Shown here: piece by piece, positions 41,132 through 48,820 of the stretch
Position numbering within the stretch: position 1 is the stretch's first letter
Layout: every line of letters begins with the position of its first letter
NCBI GenBank assembly: GCA_964569795.1
Contig: CAZMVB010000003.1
Coordinates: 1-64,000, forward strand
Reading direction: 5' to 3'
DNA length: 64,000 nucleotides
From: JAHJDS01 sp964569795
Lineage (GTDB): Bacteria > Desulfobacterota > Desulfarculia > Desulfarculales > JAHJDS01
Notes under the pieces: model-generated
Told to the model about the DNA's origin: nothing
The model's database searches: none
What the model saw: the letters and a program-made list of their open reading frames with translations, nothing else
Translations under genes and position numbers: made by a program

Positions 41132-42061
41132 TCATCTCCTCCGCCACCGGAGCATCACGCCCTCGAGACTGCCGACGATCCCCCGGGGCCAGAACATGAT
41201 GATGACCACGATCACCCCGCCGATGATCACCAGATACAGGATCTCGAACTGGGCCCCCAGGAAATCCTTGATGACCAGCAGGAAGCTGGCCCCGATCACC
41301 GGCCCCAGGACGGTCCCCATGCCGCCCAGGAGGTTGATGATGACCATCTCGATGGTGATGTGGACGTCGAAGACGTCCTTGGGGATGAAGTAGCCCGAGA
41401 CCCGAATGGCGTCCAGGGAGCCCAGGATGCCGATCAGGCAGGCGCTCAGGCAGTAGGCGGTCATCTTGACCTGATGGGTGTTGATCCCGACCTGGGAGGC
41501 GGCCTGCTCGTTCTGGTGGATGGCCTTCAGGGCGAATCCCATCCGGCCGCGGTCGATGAACATGGTCAGGAAGAAGATGAAGGCGGCCAGGCCGAGATAG
41601 AGGAAGTAGTAGTTGAGGTCGCCCAGCTTGATCATCTTCATGGGGATGGTCAGGCCGATGCCGCCGCCGGTCAGGCCGGACCACTCCTCGGCCACGGCCT
41701 GCATGGCCTCGGCCAGGGCGAAGGTGGCGATGGCGAAGTAGGCCCCCCGGAGGCGGAGGGTGGGATAGCCGACCATCAGGGCCATAAAGGCGCAGACCAG
41801 GCCGGCCGCGCCCACGGCCGGGAACATTCCCCAGCCGACCTTGGTCATCAGGATCCCGGCGGCGTAGGAGCCCACGCCGACGTAGGTCGCCGAGCCGAAG
41901 TCGATGTAGCCGGTGTAGCCGCTCATCAGGTTCCAGCAGCCGGCCAGGCCGATCCAGAACAGGATGACCGTGAACAGCTCGAGGCCGGCCGGCCAGATAA
42001 AGGGCAAGCCGACCAGCCCGACCGCCACGGCCAGCGAGATGACCGGCAGGCGCCACCTCAT
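41132..42061 (-). CDS. livM: ABC transporter permease LivM
   Basis: 309 residues, from the ATG at 42061 that overlaps the livH stop (ATGA). Eight to ten membrane helices; LivM landmarks are GYTGYIDFGSATYVGVGSYA near the N-terminus and MGFALKAIHQNEQAASQVGI, followed by NLLGGMGTVLGPVIGASFLL. With LivH it forms the inner-membrane channel. Confidence 0.93.
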   Translation of the reverse strand: MRWRLPVISLAVAVGLVGLPFIWPAGLELFTVILFWIGLAGCWNLMSGYTGYIDFGSATYVGVGSYAAGILMTKVGWGMFPAVGAAGLVCAFMALMVGYPTLRLRGAYFAIATFALAEAMQAVAEEWSGLTGGGIGLTIPMKMIKLGDLNYYFLYLGLAAFIFFLTMFIDRGRMGFALKAIHQNEQAASQVGINTHQVKMTAYCLSACLIGILGSLDAIRVSGYFIPKDVFDVHITIEMVIINLLGGMGTVLGPVIGASFLLVIKDFLGAQFEILYLVIIGGVIVVIIMFWPRGIVGSLEGVMLRWRRR

Positions 42062-42924
42062 TCCACGATCCCCTTGCCGGTGATACCCGCCGGCCGGATC
42101 AGCAGCACCAGGTACAGCAGGCCGAAGGTGATGGCGATGGACCAGCCCGAGGTCAGGAAGACGGCCGAGAGCGAGCCGACCACCCCCAGGATCAGCCCGC
42201 CGATCAGGACCCCGGGAATGTAGCCCATGCCGCCCAGGACCACCACGCAGAAGGCGATGATGGTGTAGGGCAGGCCCATCCCCGGCCGGATGGGGTCGAA
42301 GTTGGCCACCAGCGAGCCGGCCACGGCGGTGATGCCCGCCCCCAGGCCGAAGGTCACGCCGAAGATCCGCTTGACGTTGATCCCCATCAGCCGGGCCGTC
42401 TCCTGGTCCTGGGCCGTGGCCTGGATGGCCCGGCCGGTCTGGGTCCTCTTGAGCAGGTAGTTGAGGCCGAAGATGATGCCCAGGCACAGCAGGAAGATGA
42501 CGCCCTTGACCACGGGGATGATCAGGCCGCCGACGGCGAAGTTGGCCCCGGCGTAAGCCGTCTTGACGCTGCGGGGATCGGCCTTGAACCACATCAGGGC
42601 CAGGTTGGTCATCATCAGGTGCAGGCCGAAGGTCAGGATGTAGCTCATGATCGGCGGCGCGCCCACGACCCGGTTGATCACCAGCCGCTGCAGCAGGTAG
42701 CCGAAGACGAACACCCCGGCAAAACTCAGGGGGAGAGAGATGAAGGGATCGAGGCGCCACAGCTCGAACAGCCAGTAGGTCCCGAAGGCGCCCATCATGA
42801 TCAGGTCGCCGTGGGCGATGTTGATCACGCCCATCACGCCGAAGATCAACGAGAAACCGACCGAGAAGGTGGCGTAAACGCCCCCCAGCAGGAGGCCGTT
42901 GATCAGGGCCTGAATGAATTCCAT
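42058..42924 (-). CDS. livH: ABC transporter permease LivH
   Basis: 288 residues from the ATG at 42924 (GGAAG upstream). LivH landmarks are QALINGLLLGGVYATFSVGF, VMGVINIAHGDLIMMGAF and GRAIQATAQDQETARLMGIN with VVLGGMGYIPGVLIGGLILG. About eight membrane helices. First gene of the permease-ATPase block, 150 bases after livK with a hairpin between. Confidence 0.93.
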   Translation of the reverse strand: MEFIQALINGLLLGGVYATFSVGFSLIFGVMGVINIAHGDLIMMGAFGTYWLFELWRLDPFISLPLSFAGVFVFGYLLQRLVINRVVGAPPIMSYILTFGLHLMMTNLALMWFKADPRSVKTAYAGANFAVGGLIIPVVKGVIFLLCLGIIFGLNYLLKRTQTGRAIQATAQDQETARLMGINVKRIFGVTFGLGAGITAVAGSLVANFDPIRPGMGLPYTIIAFCVVVLGGMGYIPGVLIGGLILGVVGSLSAVFLTSGWSIAITFGLLYLVLLIRPAGITGKGIVE

Positions 42925-43011
42925 GGTTCTTCCGGCCCCCCGGGGTGCCGCCACCACGGGAGACAGACTCCAGGTTTCAGGCGGCTCGGGCGCGGCCGCG
43001 TCGGAATTTTT

Positions 43012-43053
43012 AATGAAAGGGAACGACGCCCCTCAGCCGACGACGTCGTTCCC
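43012..43053 (-). terminator. Hairpin between livK and livH (partial terminator)
   Basis: Perfect 10-base arms GGGAACGACG/CGTCGTTCCC with a 15-base loop; on the minus strand followed by TTTCATT. Such hairpins often give the binding protein a higher transcript level than the downstream permeases. Confidence 0.6.
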
Positions 43054-43073
43054 CTGACCTGAGCGGTGCACGC

Positions 43074-44300
43074 TTAACGTTTATTCCAGGCCGGCATGGG
43101 GTACCAGGGCTTGGCCTCGGCCGCGCCCGCCGGGAAGACGTTGACCACCTTGCCCTTCTGGATCTGGACGACCACCGGCGGGTGGGCCACGTTGGCCCCG
43201 TCGGCGCCGAAGTGGACCGGGCCGTAGAAGGTCTGGGCCTTGATCTTGTGCAGGCACCTCATCAGCCGCACCCGATCACTCTTCCTGACCGGCGGGGTGA
43301 TGCCCAGCTTCTGGACGCAGAGCTGCTGGACCACCGCGCCGCCGGCCGCCGCCGCCTCGACGTAGTCCGGGGCCCGGCCGTAGCGCTTGATGTACTCGGT
43401 ATTGAACTGACGCGCCGTGCCGAAGACCGGTCCCTTGTAGGGCAGGTTGGGCGTCCACTCGCTGGCGGCGAAGACGTACTCGGCCTGCTTGCCCAGGGCC
43501 TTGGCAAAGGCGGGAATGGTCGGCCCGTAGGAGAAGGCCACCGCCTTGGGATTGAAGCTGATCTCCTGCAAGCTCTTCATCACCCGCAGGGCCACGCCCA
43601 GGTGGGACCCGACCAGCAGGACGTCGGGGTTCTTGGCCTTGGCCTTGCCGAGCATGGTGTTGTAGTCCTTGAGGCGCAGGGGGAACAGCTCGAAGTGGAC
43701 CACCTTGAAGCCGAACTTCTTGGCGTAGTGCCGGTATCCCTCGGCCGCCAGGGCGCAGAAGGGGATGTTGGCCGCCACGATGGCGACCGTCTTGGGACGG
43801 GGCTTGACCGACGTCAAGACCGCGACGCAGCCCCGGACCTCCTCGGTGGCCTTGCCCAGGGTGGCGAAGTAGTACTTGAAGCCCCGGGTGAACAATTTGT
43901 TCGAGCTGGCCCCGCCGCTGATGTACGGATACTTGTGCCGTTCGGCGGCCACCGAGGCGGCCATGACCAGGCTCGACCCGAAACCGCCCAGCAGCAGATC
44001 GACCTTGTCCCGCCGGACCAGCTTCTCGATCATCTTGCGGCTGGTCTGGGGATTGGACTGGTCATCATAAAAAATGAGCTGGACCTTGTAACGCTTGCCC
44101 TTGACCAGGATGCCGCCCTGGCCGTTGACCTTGGCCGCCCAGTAATTGTAGGCGTCGCGCACCTGCTGGCCCGCCTTGCCGAACAGACCGGTCAGCGGCA
44201 CGGCGCAGCCGATCCGGAAGACCTTGGCCTTTGCCCAACCGGTCGCGGACAGGCCGACTACAAACCATACGGCCAAGATGACCGTCAGCCACCTGCGCAT
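43074..44300 (-). CDS. livK: Periplasmic substrate-binding protein LivK-like
   Basis: 408 residues with a signal peptide (LTVILAVWFVVGLSATGWAK). The type I periplasmic-binding fold of the branched-chain family is clear: FRIGCAVPLTGLFGKAGQQV, LIFYDDQSNPQTSRKMIEKL, VDLLLGGFGSSLVMAASVAA. Cargo is unproven; this subfamily also binds aromatic and heterocyclic acids, and its operon argues for nicotinate. First gene of the minus-strand operon, divergent from the XRE-cupin regulator, whose upstream region probably also controls it. Confidence 0.9.
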   Translation of the reverse strand: MRRWLTVILAVWFVVGLSATGWAKAKVFRIGCAVPLTGLFGKAGQQVRDAYNYWAAKVNGQGGILVKGKRYKVQLIFYDDQSNPQTSRKMIEKLVRRDKVDLLLGGFGSSLVMAASVAAERHKYPYISGGASSNKLFTRGFKYYFATLGKATEEVRGCVAVLTSVKPRPKTVAIVAANIPFCALAAEGYRHYAKKFGFKVVHFELFPLRLKDYNTMLGKAKAKNPDVLLVGSHLGVALRVMKSLQEISFNPKAVAFSYGPTIPAFAKALGKQAEYVFAASEWTPNLPYKGPVFGTARQFNTEYIKRYGRAPDYVEAAAAGGAVVQQLCVQKLGITPPVRKSDRVRLMRCLHKIKAQTFYGPVHFGADGANVAHPPVVVQIQKGKVVNVFPAGAAEAKPWYPMPAWNKR

Positions 44301-44411
44301 CTTACCCTCCTTTGCCCGTTGCGGTTATTTCCAACGGGGCCCCCAGCCCCGCAATGCGTCCTGAACCGGACCGCCCCCCAGCTTGGCGTTCGGTCCGCCG
44401 ATCATTTGGAC

Positions 44412-44445
44412 TTGACATCAGGCCTCGGTCATGAAAGTATTACTT
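44412..44445 (+). promoter_or_regulatory. Candidate promoter and operator between livK and the XRE-cupin gene
   Basis: TTGACA (44412-44417) with AAGTAT 17 bases on (44435-44440). The proposed -10 lies in the perfect palindrome AAGTA-T-TACTT (44435-44445), followed by AT-rich TTAACTT repeats. The regulator encoded just downstream could bind here to control both divergent units. Confidence 0.5.
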
Positions 44446-44496
44446 AACTTTTTTACTTATAGCTTAATTCGCCCCGATGGGCAAGCAAAAAACTCT

Positions 44497-45042
44497 ATGG
44501 AAAACATTGGCAATAAAATAAAGTTGTTAAGAGGCAATCTGGGCCTGACCCTGAAGCAGGTGGCCGACAAGGCGGGCTGCTCGGCGGCCTACATCTCCCA
44601 GATCGAGCACGACAAGGTCTCGCCCTCGATCGCCACCCTGAAGCGGATCGCCCAGGCCCTGAAGGTCAGGATCGTCGATTTCTTTCTGGACGAGGCCAAT
44701 CAGGAGCTGGTGGTCTCGGGTCCGACGGACTGGCGGAAGGTCAGTCTTCAGCGGTGGCGGGCGGACATCAAGCAGATGGTCCACTCGGTGAGCCACCGGC
44801 GGATGCAGCCCTTTTACACGACCATCAGCCCGGGCGGCGGTTCGGAGGGGGACTACTCGCACGAGGGCGAGGAGTTCGGGATCGTGCTGGAAGGCACCCT
44901 GAAGCTGACCGTGGGGGGAGAGACCTTTGTCGTAGGGGAGGGGTCCAGTTTCTATCATTCGTCGTTGATCCCCCACTCGTGGGGCAATGACGGGCCAGGC
45001 AAATGCGTGGTGGTGTGGGTCGTGTCGCCACCGAGCTGGTGA
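44497..45042 (+). CDS. XRE-cupin transcriptional regulator
   Basis: 181 residues from the ATG at 44497. The N-terminal XRE helix-turn-helix is textbook (KLLRGNLGLTLKQVADKAGC, YISQIEHDKVSPSIATLKRI). After a linker, a C-terminal cupin (SHEGEEFGIVLEGTLKLTVG, SSFYHSSLIPHSWGN) with H and E ligand-like residues would sense a small molecule. Such regulators usually sit next to the catabolic genes they control and bind a pathway intermediate. It is the first gene of the plus-strand unit (enamidase starts 10 bases later) and divergent from livK. Repressor or activator cannot be told. Confidence 0.9.
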   Translation: MENIGNKIKLLRGNLGLTLKQVADKAGCSAAYISQIEHDKVSPSIATLKRIAQALKVRIVDFFLDEANQELVVSGPTDWRKVSLQRWRADIKQMVHSVSHRRMQPFYTTISPGGGSEGDYSHEGEEFGIVLEGTLKLTVGGETFVVGEGSSFYHSSLIPHSWGNDGPGKCVVVWVVSPPSW

Positions 45043-45052
45043 AAGGAGTCGG

Positions 45053-46213
45053 ATGATGCCGGAGGTGTACGTCACAAACGTGGGCCAGATGCTGTCGGGG
45101 GACGTGAAACAGCCCGTGCTCGACGCGGACGGCCTGATCATCCGGGACGGAAAGATCGCCGAGGTGGGCCGGGGGCTCGAGCGGCCGGATAAGGCCCGGG
45201 TGATCGACGCCGGGGGCGCGGCGGTGATGCCCGGTCTGATCGATTCCCACTGCCACGTGGTCCTGGGCGACTTCACGCCCCGCCAGTCGCAGCTCAATTT
45301 CCTGGAGAGCGAGCTGCACGGCGGGGTGACCACGGCCATCAGCGCCGGCGAGGTCCATTTGCCGGGGCGGCCCAAGGACCGGGCCGGGGTCAAGGCCCTG
45401 GCCGTGCTGGCGGCCAAGAGTTTCGGCAACTTCCGGCCCGGCGGGATGAAGGTCGAGGGCGGCTCGGTCATTTTGGAAAAGAGCCTGCTCCCCGAAGATC
45501 TGGCCGAACTGGCCGGCGAGGGGGTCCGGGTCGTGGGCGAGATCGGCCTGGGGAGCGTCAAGACCGCCGAGGAGGCCGGGGCCCTGGTGGCCGCGGCCAA
45601 GGCGGCCGGGATGACGATCATGATGCACACCGGCGGGACCTCGATCCCGGGCAGCTCGACGGTCACCGCCGAGCAGGTCATGGCCGTGGACCCCCACGTG
45701 GTATCCCACGTCAACGGCGGCCCCACGGCCATCAGCCTGGACGAGGCCCGGCGTCTGGTCGAGGACACGACTTATACGCTCGAGATCGTCCACTGCGGCA
45801 ATCCCCTGCGGGCGGTCGAGGTCTGTAAGATGATCGGCGAGCGCGAGGAGTACCACCGCCTGATCGTCGGCAATGACGCCCCGAGCGGCACCGGCGTCGT
45901 CCCCCTGGGCATCCTGCGGACCATGAACCTGATGGCCTCGCTGGGCGGGCTGCCGCCCGAGATGGTCGTGGCCATGGCCACGGGCAACACCGCCCGGCGC
46001 TACGGCCTGAACCGGGGGATCATCGAGCCGGGCCGCGAGGCCGACCTGGTGTTCGCCGACGCCTCCATGGGCTCGGTGGGCGACGATTTCCTGAGCGGCC
46101 TGGCCGCCGGGGACAATCCGGGCGTGAGCCTGGTCCTGGTGGACGGCGAGGTCAAGGTCACGGTCAGCCGCAATACGCCGCCGGCCAAACGGAAAGCTCA
46201 GGTGACCACCTGA
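45053..46213 (+). CDS. ena: Enamidase (2-formylglutarate-forming amidohydrolase)
   Basis: 386 residues from ATG 45053 (or 45056; AAAGGAG just upstream). Amidohydrolase fold with metal ligands in MPGLIDSHCHVVLGDF (H-x-H), a histidine in IMMHTGGTS, another in PHVVSHVNGG, and the aspartate in IVGNDAPSG. Size and sequence style (ITNVG-like opening, DGKIAEVG) match enamidase of E. barkeri nicotinate fermentation, which converts 1,4,5,6-tetrahydro-6-oxonicotinate to 2-formylglutarate and ammonia. Neighbouring hnr and hydroxylase genes support this over a generic imidazolonepropionase or dihydropyrimidinase-like role. Confidence 0.82.
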   Translation: MMPEVYVTNVGQMLSGDVKQPVLDADGLIIRDGKIAEVGRGLERPDKARVIDAGGAAVMPGLIDSHCHVVLGDFTPRQSQLNFLESELHGGVTTAISAGEVHLPGRPKDRAGVKALAVLAAKSFGNFRPGGMKVEGGSVILEKSLLPEDLAELAGEGVRVVGEIGLGSVKTAEEAGALVAAAKAAGMTIMMHTGGTSIPGSSTVTAEQVMAVDPHVVSHVNGGPTAISLDEARRLVEDTTYTLEIVHCGNPLRAVEVCKMIGEREEYHRLIVGNDAPSGTGVVPLGILRTMNLMASLGGLPPEMVVAMATGNTARRYGLNRGIIEPGREADLVFADASMGSVGDDFLSGLAAGDNPGVSLVLVDGEVKVTVSRNTPPAKRKAQVTT

Positions 46214-46345
46214 AGCCGCGGCCCGCCAGAGCAGGCGGCCGACGCGAACCGAAACCGGTTCTTTTATAAATAATTTTTTCCGGACGTGACGCCGACTCCA
46301 TCCGCCGAGTCTGGGTCAACGTTCGACGAGCATCGAGGGGCAGTC

Positions 46346-46924
46346 ATGGAAATCCGCAAGATCGTGACCATCGTCGAGGAGACCCGTCAGGAGATGGGCC
46401 GCAAAATAGATCCGCCCACCCGGCGGGCGGTGGCCTGCGCCGTGATCAAGAATCCCTTTGCCGGCAAGTACGTCGAGGACCTGACCGAACTGATGGACGT
46501 CGGGGCCGAGCTGGGCTCGATGCTGGGCAAGAAGTGTCTCGAAGTCCTGGGCATCGGCCCGGAAAAGGCCGAGAGCTACGGCAAGGGGGCCATCGTCGGC
46601 GAGAACGGAGAGCTGGAGCACGCCGCGGCCATCCTCCATCCCAAGCTGGGCAAGCCCTTCCGGGAGGCCCTGGGCCGGGGCCTGGCCCTGATTCCATCGG
46701 CCAAGAAGATGGGCGTCCCGGGCACCGAACTGGACGTGGCCCTGAACCACAAGGACGCCGCCTTTATCCGGAGCCACTTCGACGCCATGCCCGTCCGGGT
46801 CTATGACGCCCCCCGGGCCAATGAGATTGTCGTCGCCCTGGTGGTCACCGACTCGGGCCGGCCCCTGCCGCGGATCGGCGGCCTGACCAAGGAGGAGGCC
46901 AAGTTCGAGGACGGCCTGCGGTAG
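46346..46924 (+). CDS. DUF1185 ('amino acid synthesis') family protein
   Basis: 192 residues from the ATG at 46346 (GAGGGG 6-7 bases ahead), full length for the family. The sequence EIRKIVTIVEETRQEMGR, VACAVIKNPFAGKYVEDL and DVALNHKDAAFIRSHFDAMP is characteristic. Despite the family name no reaction is established. From memory, DUF1185 genes often lie close to UPF0280 and hnr-type genes, so an unassigned step or accessory role in pyridine-ring catabolism is likely. It follows enamidase by 132 bases on the same strand. Confidence 0.85.
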   Translation: MEIRKIVTIVEETRQEMGRKIDPPTRRAVACAVIKNPFAGKYVEDLTELMDVGAELGSMLGKKCLEVLGIGPEKAESYGKGAIVGENGELEHAAAILHPKLGKPFREALGRGLALIPSAKKMGVPGTELDVALNHKDAAFIRSHFDAMPVRVYDAPRANEIVVALVVTDSGRPLPRIGGLTKEEAKFEDGLR

Positions 46925-46954
46925 GACTGCCGACCCTTTCCTTCAGGCCGAAGC

Positions 46955-46996
46955 CCCCCTCACCCCGGCCCTCTCTCCCCAATGGGGGGAGAGGGA
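46955..46996. repeat. Repeat C copy 2 (inverted)
   Basis: CCCCTCACCCCGG followed by the hairpin CCCTCTCTCCCC-AAT-GGGGGGAGAGGG; inverse of 23929-23970. Confidence 0.7.
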
Positions 46997-47026
46997 GGTC
47001 GTAGCGGACCCACTTGGCAGTGGCCG

Positions 47027-47122
47027 ACGTAGTGGCCGCGGAGAGCGCGGACGAGGAGAAACAACTAGCACCGGCGTTGGTCGCGAATTAAGGGGCGCCC
47101 ACTGGCGCCCGGCCACTGCCGC
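47027..47122 (+). repeat. Repeat B copy 1, in the leader of the aldehyde dehydrogenase gene
   Basis: 96-base unit nearly repeated at 54582-54678 in the same orientation. Shared blocks include ACGTAGTGG, GCGGACGAGG, TGGTCGCGAATTA, and GGCGCCCACTGGCGCCCGG with CCACTGCCGC. Its ends pair (AGTGGCC with GGCCACT) and an inner GGCGCC-CACT-GGCGCC hairpin can form, so it folds as a stem. Either a REP-type repeat or a structured RNA. Confidence 0.75.
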
Positions 47123-47137
47123 AAGGAGAACGACCCC

Positions 47138-48619
47138 ATGGCGAACCTGCCCGAGGTCAAGAGTCATTACGGTAAACTGAAGCTGTACATCGGCGGGGAG
47201 TGGGTGGACTCCAAGTCCACGACGATCAACGTCTCCACCAACCCGGTCAATGACGAACCCATCGCCGAGTTCCCGACCGCCACCTTCGAGGAGGCCCGGG
47301 CCGCGGTCGAGGCGGCCCAGGGCGCCTTCCTGAATTGGCGCGAGGTGGCCCTGCGCGAGCGGGGCAAGCTCCTGTTCGATCTGCGCCAGAAATTCGAGGA
47401 GCACTACGACGTCCTGTGCCGGGTCCTGACCCAGGACCACGGCCGGACCATCGGCGAGTCCCGGGGCTCGGTCCGCCGGGTGATCGAGAACGTGGAGAGC
47501 GCCTGCGCCGCGGTTTATGGCATGCCCAAGCTCAACGAGCACGTGGACTGGCTGGCCAAGACTATCGACGAGTACATGATCTACGAGCCCCGGGGCGTGT
47601 TCCTGATCATCACCCCGGGCAACATCCCGATGCACGCCTGGTCGTCCTTCGTGCCCTACGCCCTGGCCGCCGGGTGCACCGTGGTCGTCAGCCCCAGCCG
47701 CCAGGACCCGGTGGCGGCCGAGTACATCTGCCGGGTGACCGAGGGGCTGGGCCTGCCGCCGGGCGCGGTCAACCTGATTCACGGCGGCCGCGAGATCAAC
47801 CGCTACCTCCTGGAGCAGCCCGAGGTCCAGGGCGTGGGCTTCATCGGCTCGACCGCCGCCGGGATGGACCTGTTCGCCCAGTGCGGCCGGCTGGGCAAGC
47901 CCTCGTCCATCAACGGCAACGGCAAGAACAACGTGGTCATCATGCCCACGGCCGATCTGGACCTGGCCCCCGAGTATCTGCTCCGGGCCTGCTTCGGGAT
48001 GTGCGGCCAGCGCTGCCTGGGTTCGGACAACGTCATCGTCGTCGGCGACCGCTACGACGAGGTCAAGGAGCGACTGAAGGCAGCGGCGCAGGGCATGACC
48101 CTGGGCTACGGCCTGGACGAGGGCGTGGACATGGGCCCGATGACCACCGCCGCCGGCCGGGACAAGGTTTTTCACTGGATCGAGGAGGCGCTCGGGCAGG
48201 GGGCCAAGATGGTCCTGGACGGCCGGGGCGTCAAGGTGGCCGACTATCCCCAGGGCTATTTCCTGGCCCCGACCGTCCTCGAGGACGTGACCGTTGACAT
48301 GGCCGTCACCCGGGACGAGGCCTTCGGCCCGGTGGCCGGCCTGATTCGGGCCGAGTCCCTGGACCAGGCCCTGGGCTGGATCAACGGCACTGACTACGGC
48401 CACTCGGCCTGCATCATCACCGAGAACGGCCGGGAGGCGAGGCGGTTCATCAAGGAAGCCGAGGTGGGCAACGTGGGCGTCAACGTGGGCGTGCCCCAGC
48501 CCTACGCCTTCTTCCCCCTGGGCTCCAAGAAGAAGTCTTTTCTGGGCGCGGCCAAGAGCCGGCTGGCCTCGATGCGCCTCTTCCTGGACGAGAAGACCGT
48601 CACCACCCGCTGGGCCTGA
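47138..48619 (+). CDS. CoA-acylating aldehyde dehydrogenase, methylmalonate-semialdehyde dehydrogenase type
   Basis: 493 residues (AAGGAG ahead of the ATG). Catalytic Cys is in MCGQRCLGSDN. At the place where ordinary aldehyde dehydrogenases have E-L-G-G, this one has SINGNGKNNVVIMP, i.e. no catalytic Glu, exactly as in MMSDH (which reads N-M-G-x-K-N). The C-terminal GNVGVNVGVPQPYAFFPLGS is also MMSDH-like. MMSDH oxidises a beta-oxo-acid aldehyde, loses CO2 and forms acyl-CoA with NAD+ and CoA. 2-Formylglutarate, the enamidase product, has the same aldehyde-next-to-carboxylate arrangement and would give glutaryl-CoA. Family call is strong; the substrate is inferred. Confidence 0.88.
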   Translation: MANLPEVKSHYGKLKLYIGGEWVDSKSTTINVSTNPVNDEPIAEFPTATFEEARAAVEAAQGAFLNWREVALRERGKLLFDLRQKFEEHYDVLCRVLTQDHGRTIGESRGSVRRVIENVESACAAVYGMPKLNEHVDWLAKTIDEYMIYEPRGVFLIITPGNIPMHAWSSFVPYALAAGCTVVVSPSRQDPVAAEYICRVTEGLGLPPGAVNLIHGGREINRYLLEQPEVQGVGFIGSTAAGMDLFAQCGRLGKPSSINGNGKNNVVIMPTADLDLAPEYLLRACFGMCGQRCLGSDNVIVVGDRYDEVKERLKAAAQGMTLGYGLDEGVDMGPMTTAAGRDKVFHWIEEALGQGAKMVLDGRGVKVADYPQGYFLAPTVLEDVTVDMAVTRDEAFGPVAGLIRAESLDQALGWINGTDYGHSACIITENGREARRFIKEAEVGNVGVNVGVPQPYAFFPLGSKKKSFLGAAKSRLASMRLFLDEKTVTTRWA

Positions 48620-48639
48620 TCCCGATACGCGCCGGCCCG

Positions 48640-48800
48640 CCCCCCCCCCCGGGGGGGGGGGGGGCCCGCCCGCGAGAACCCCCGCGCCCCCACACGCGAT
48701 TNNNNNNNNNNTTCCTGCCCGCCACCCCCGCCCCCCCCCGGGGGGCCTGACCCCTAACCGCGCGGGCCGGCCCGCGCCCGGGAGGGGCGGGCCGGCCGGC
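48640..48800. other. Low-quality assembly stretch with 10 N
   Basis: Runs of 10 or more C and G (48641-48663), ten N (48702-48711), then more C/G homopolymer. It lies between the convergent ends of the aldehyde dehydrogenase and Lon-like genes, so no gene is affected. Probably collapsed or erroneous reads at a GC hairpin. Confidence 0.85.
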
Positions 48801-48820
48801 GCATTACTCCCCATCGACGA

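Noticed and set aside
45053..46213. Imidazolonepropionase or dihydroorotase-type identity for the amidohydrolase
   Set aside because: Metal motifs alone would allow it, but neighbouring hydroxylase, Hnr and regulator genes and the protein length favour enamidase.
46943..48814. Minus-strand ORF running through the N gap
   Set aside because: Shadow of the aldehyde dehydrogenase and homopolymer artefact; spans undetermined bases.
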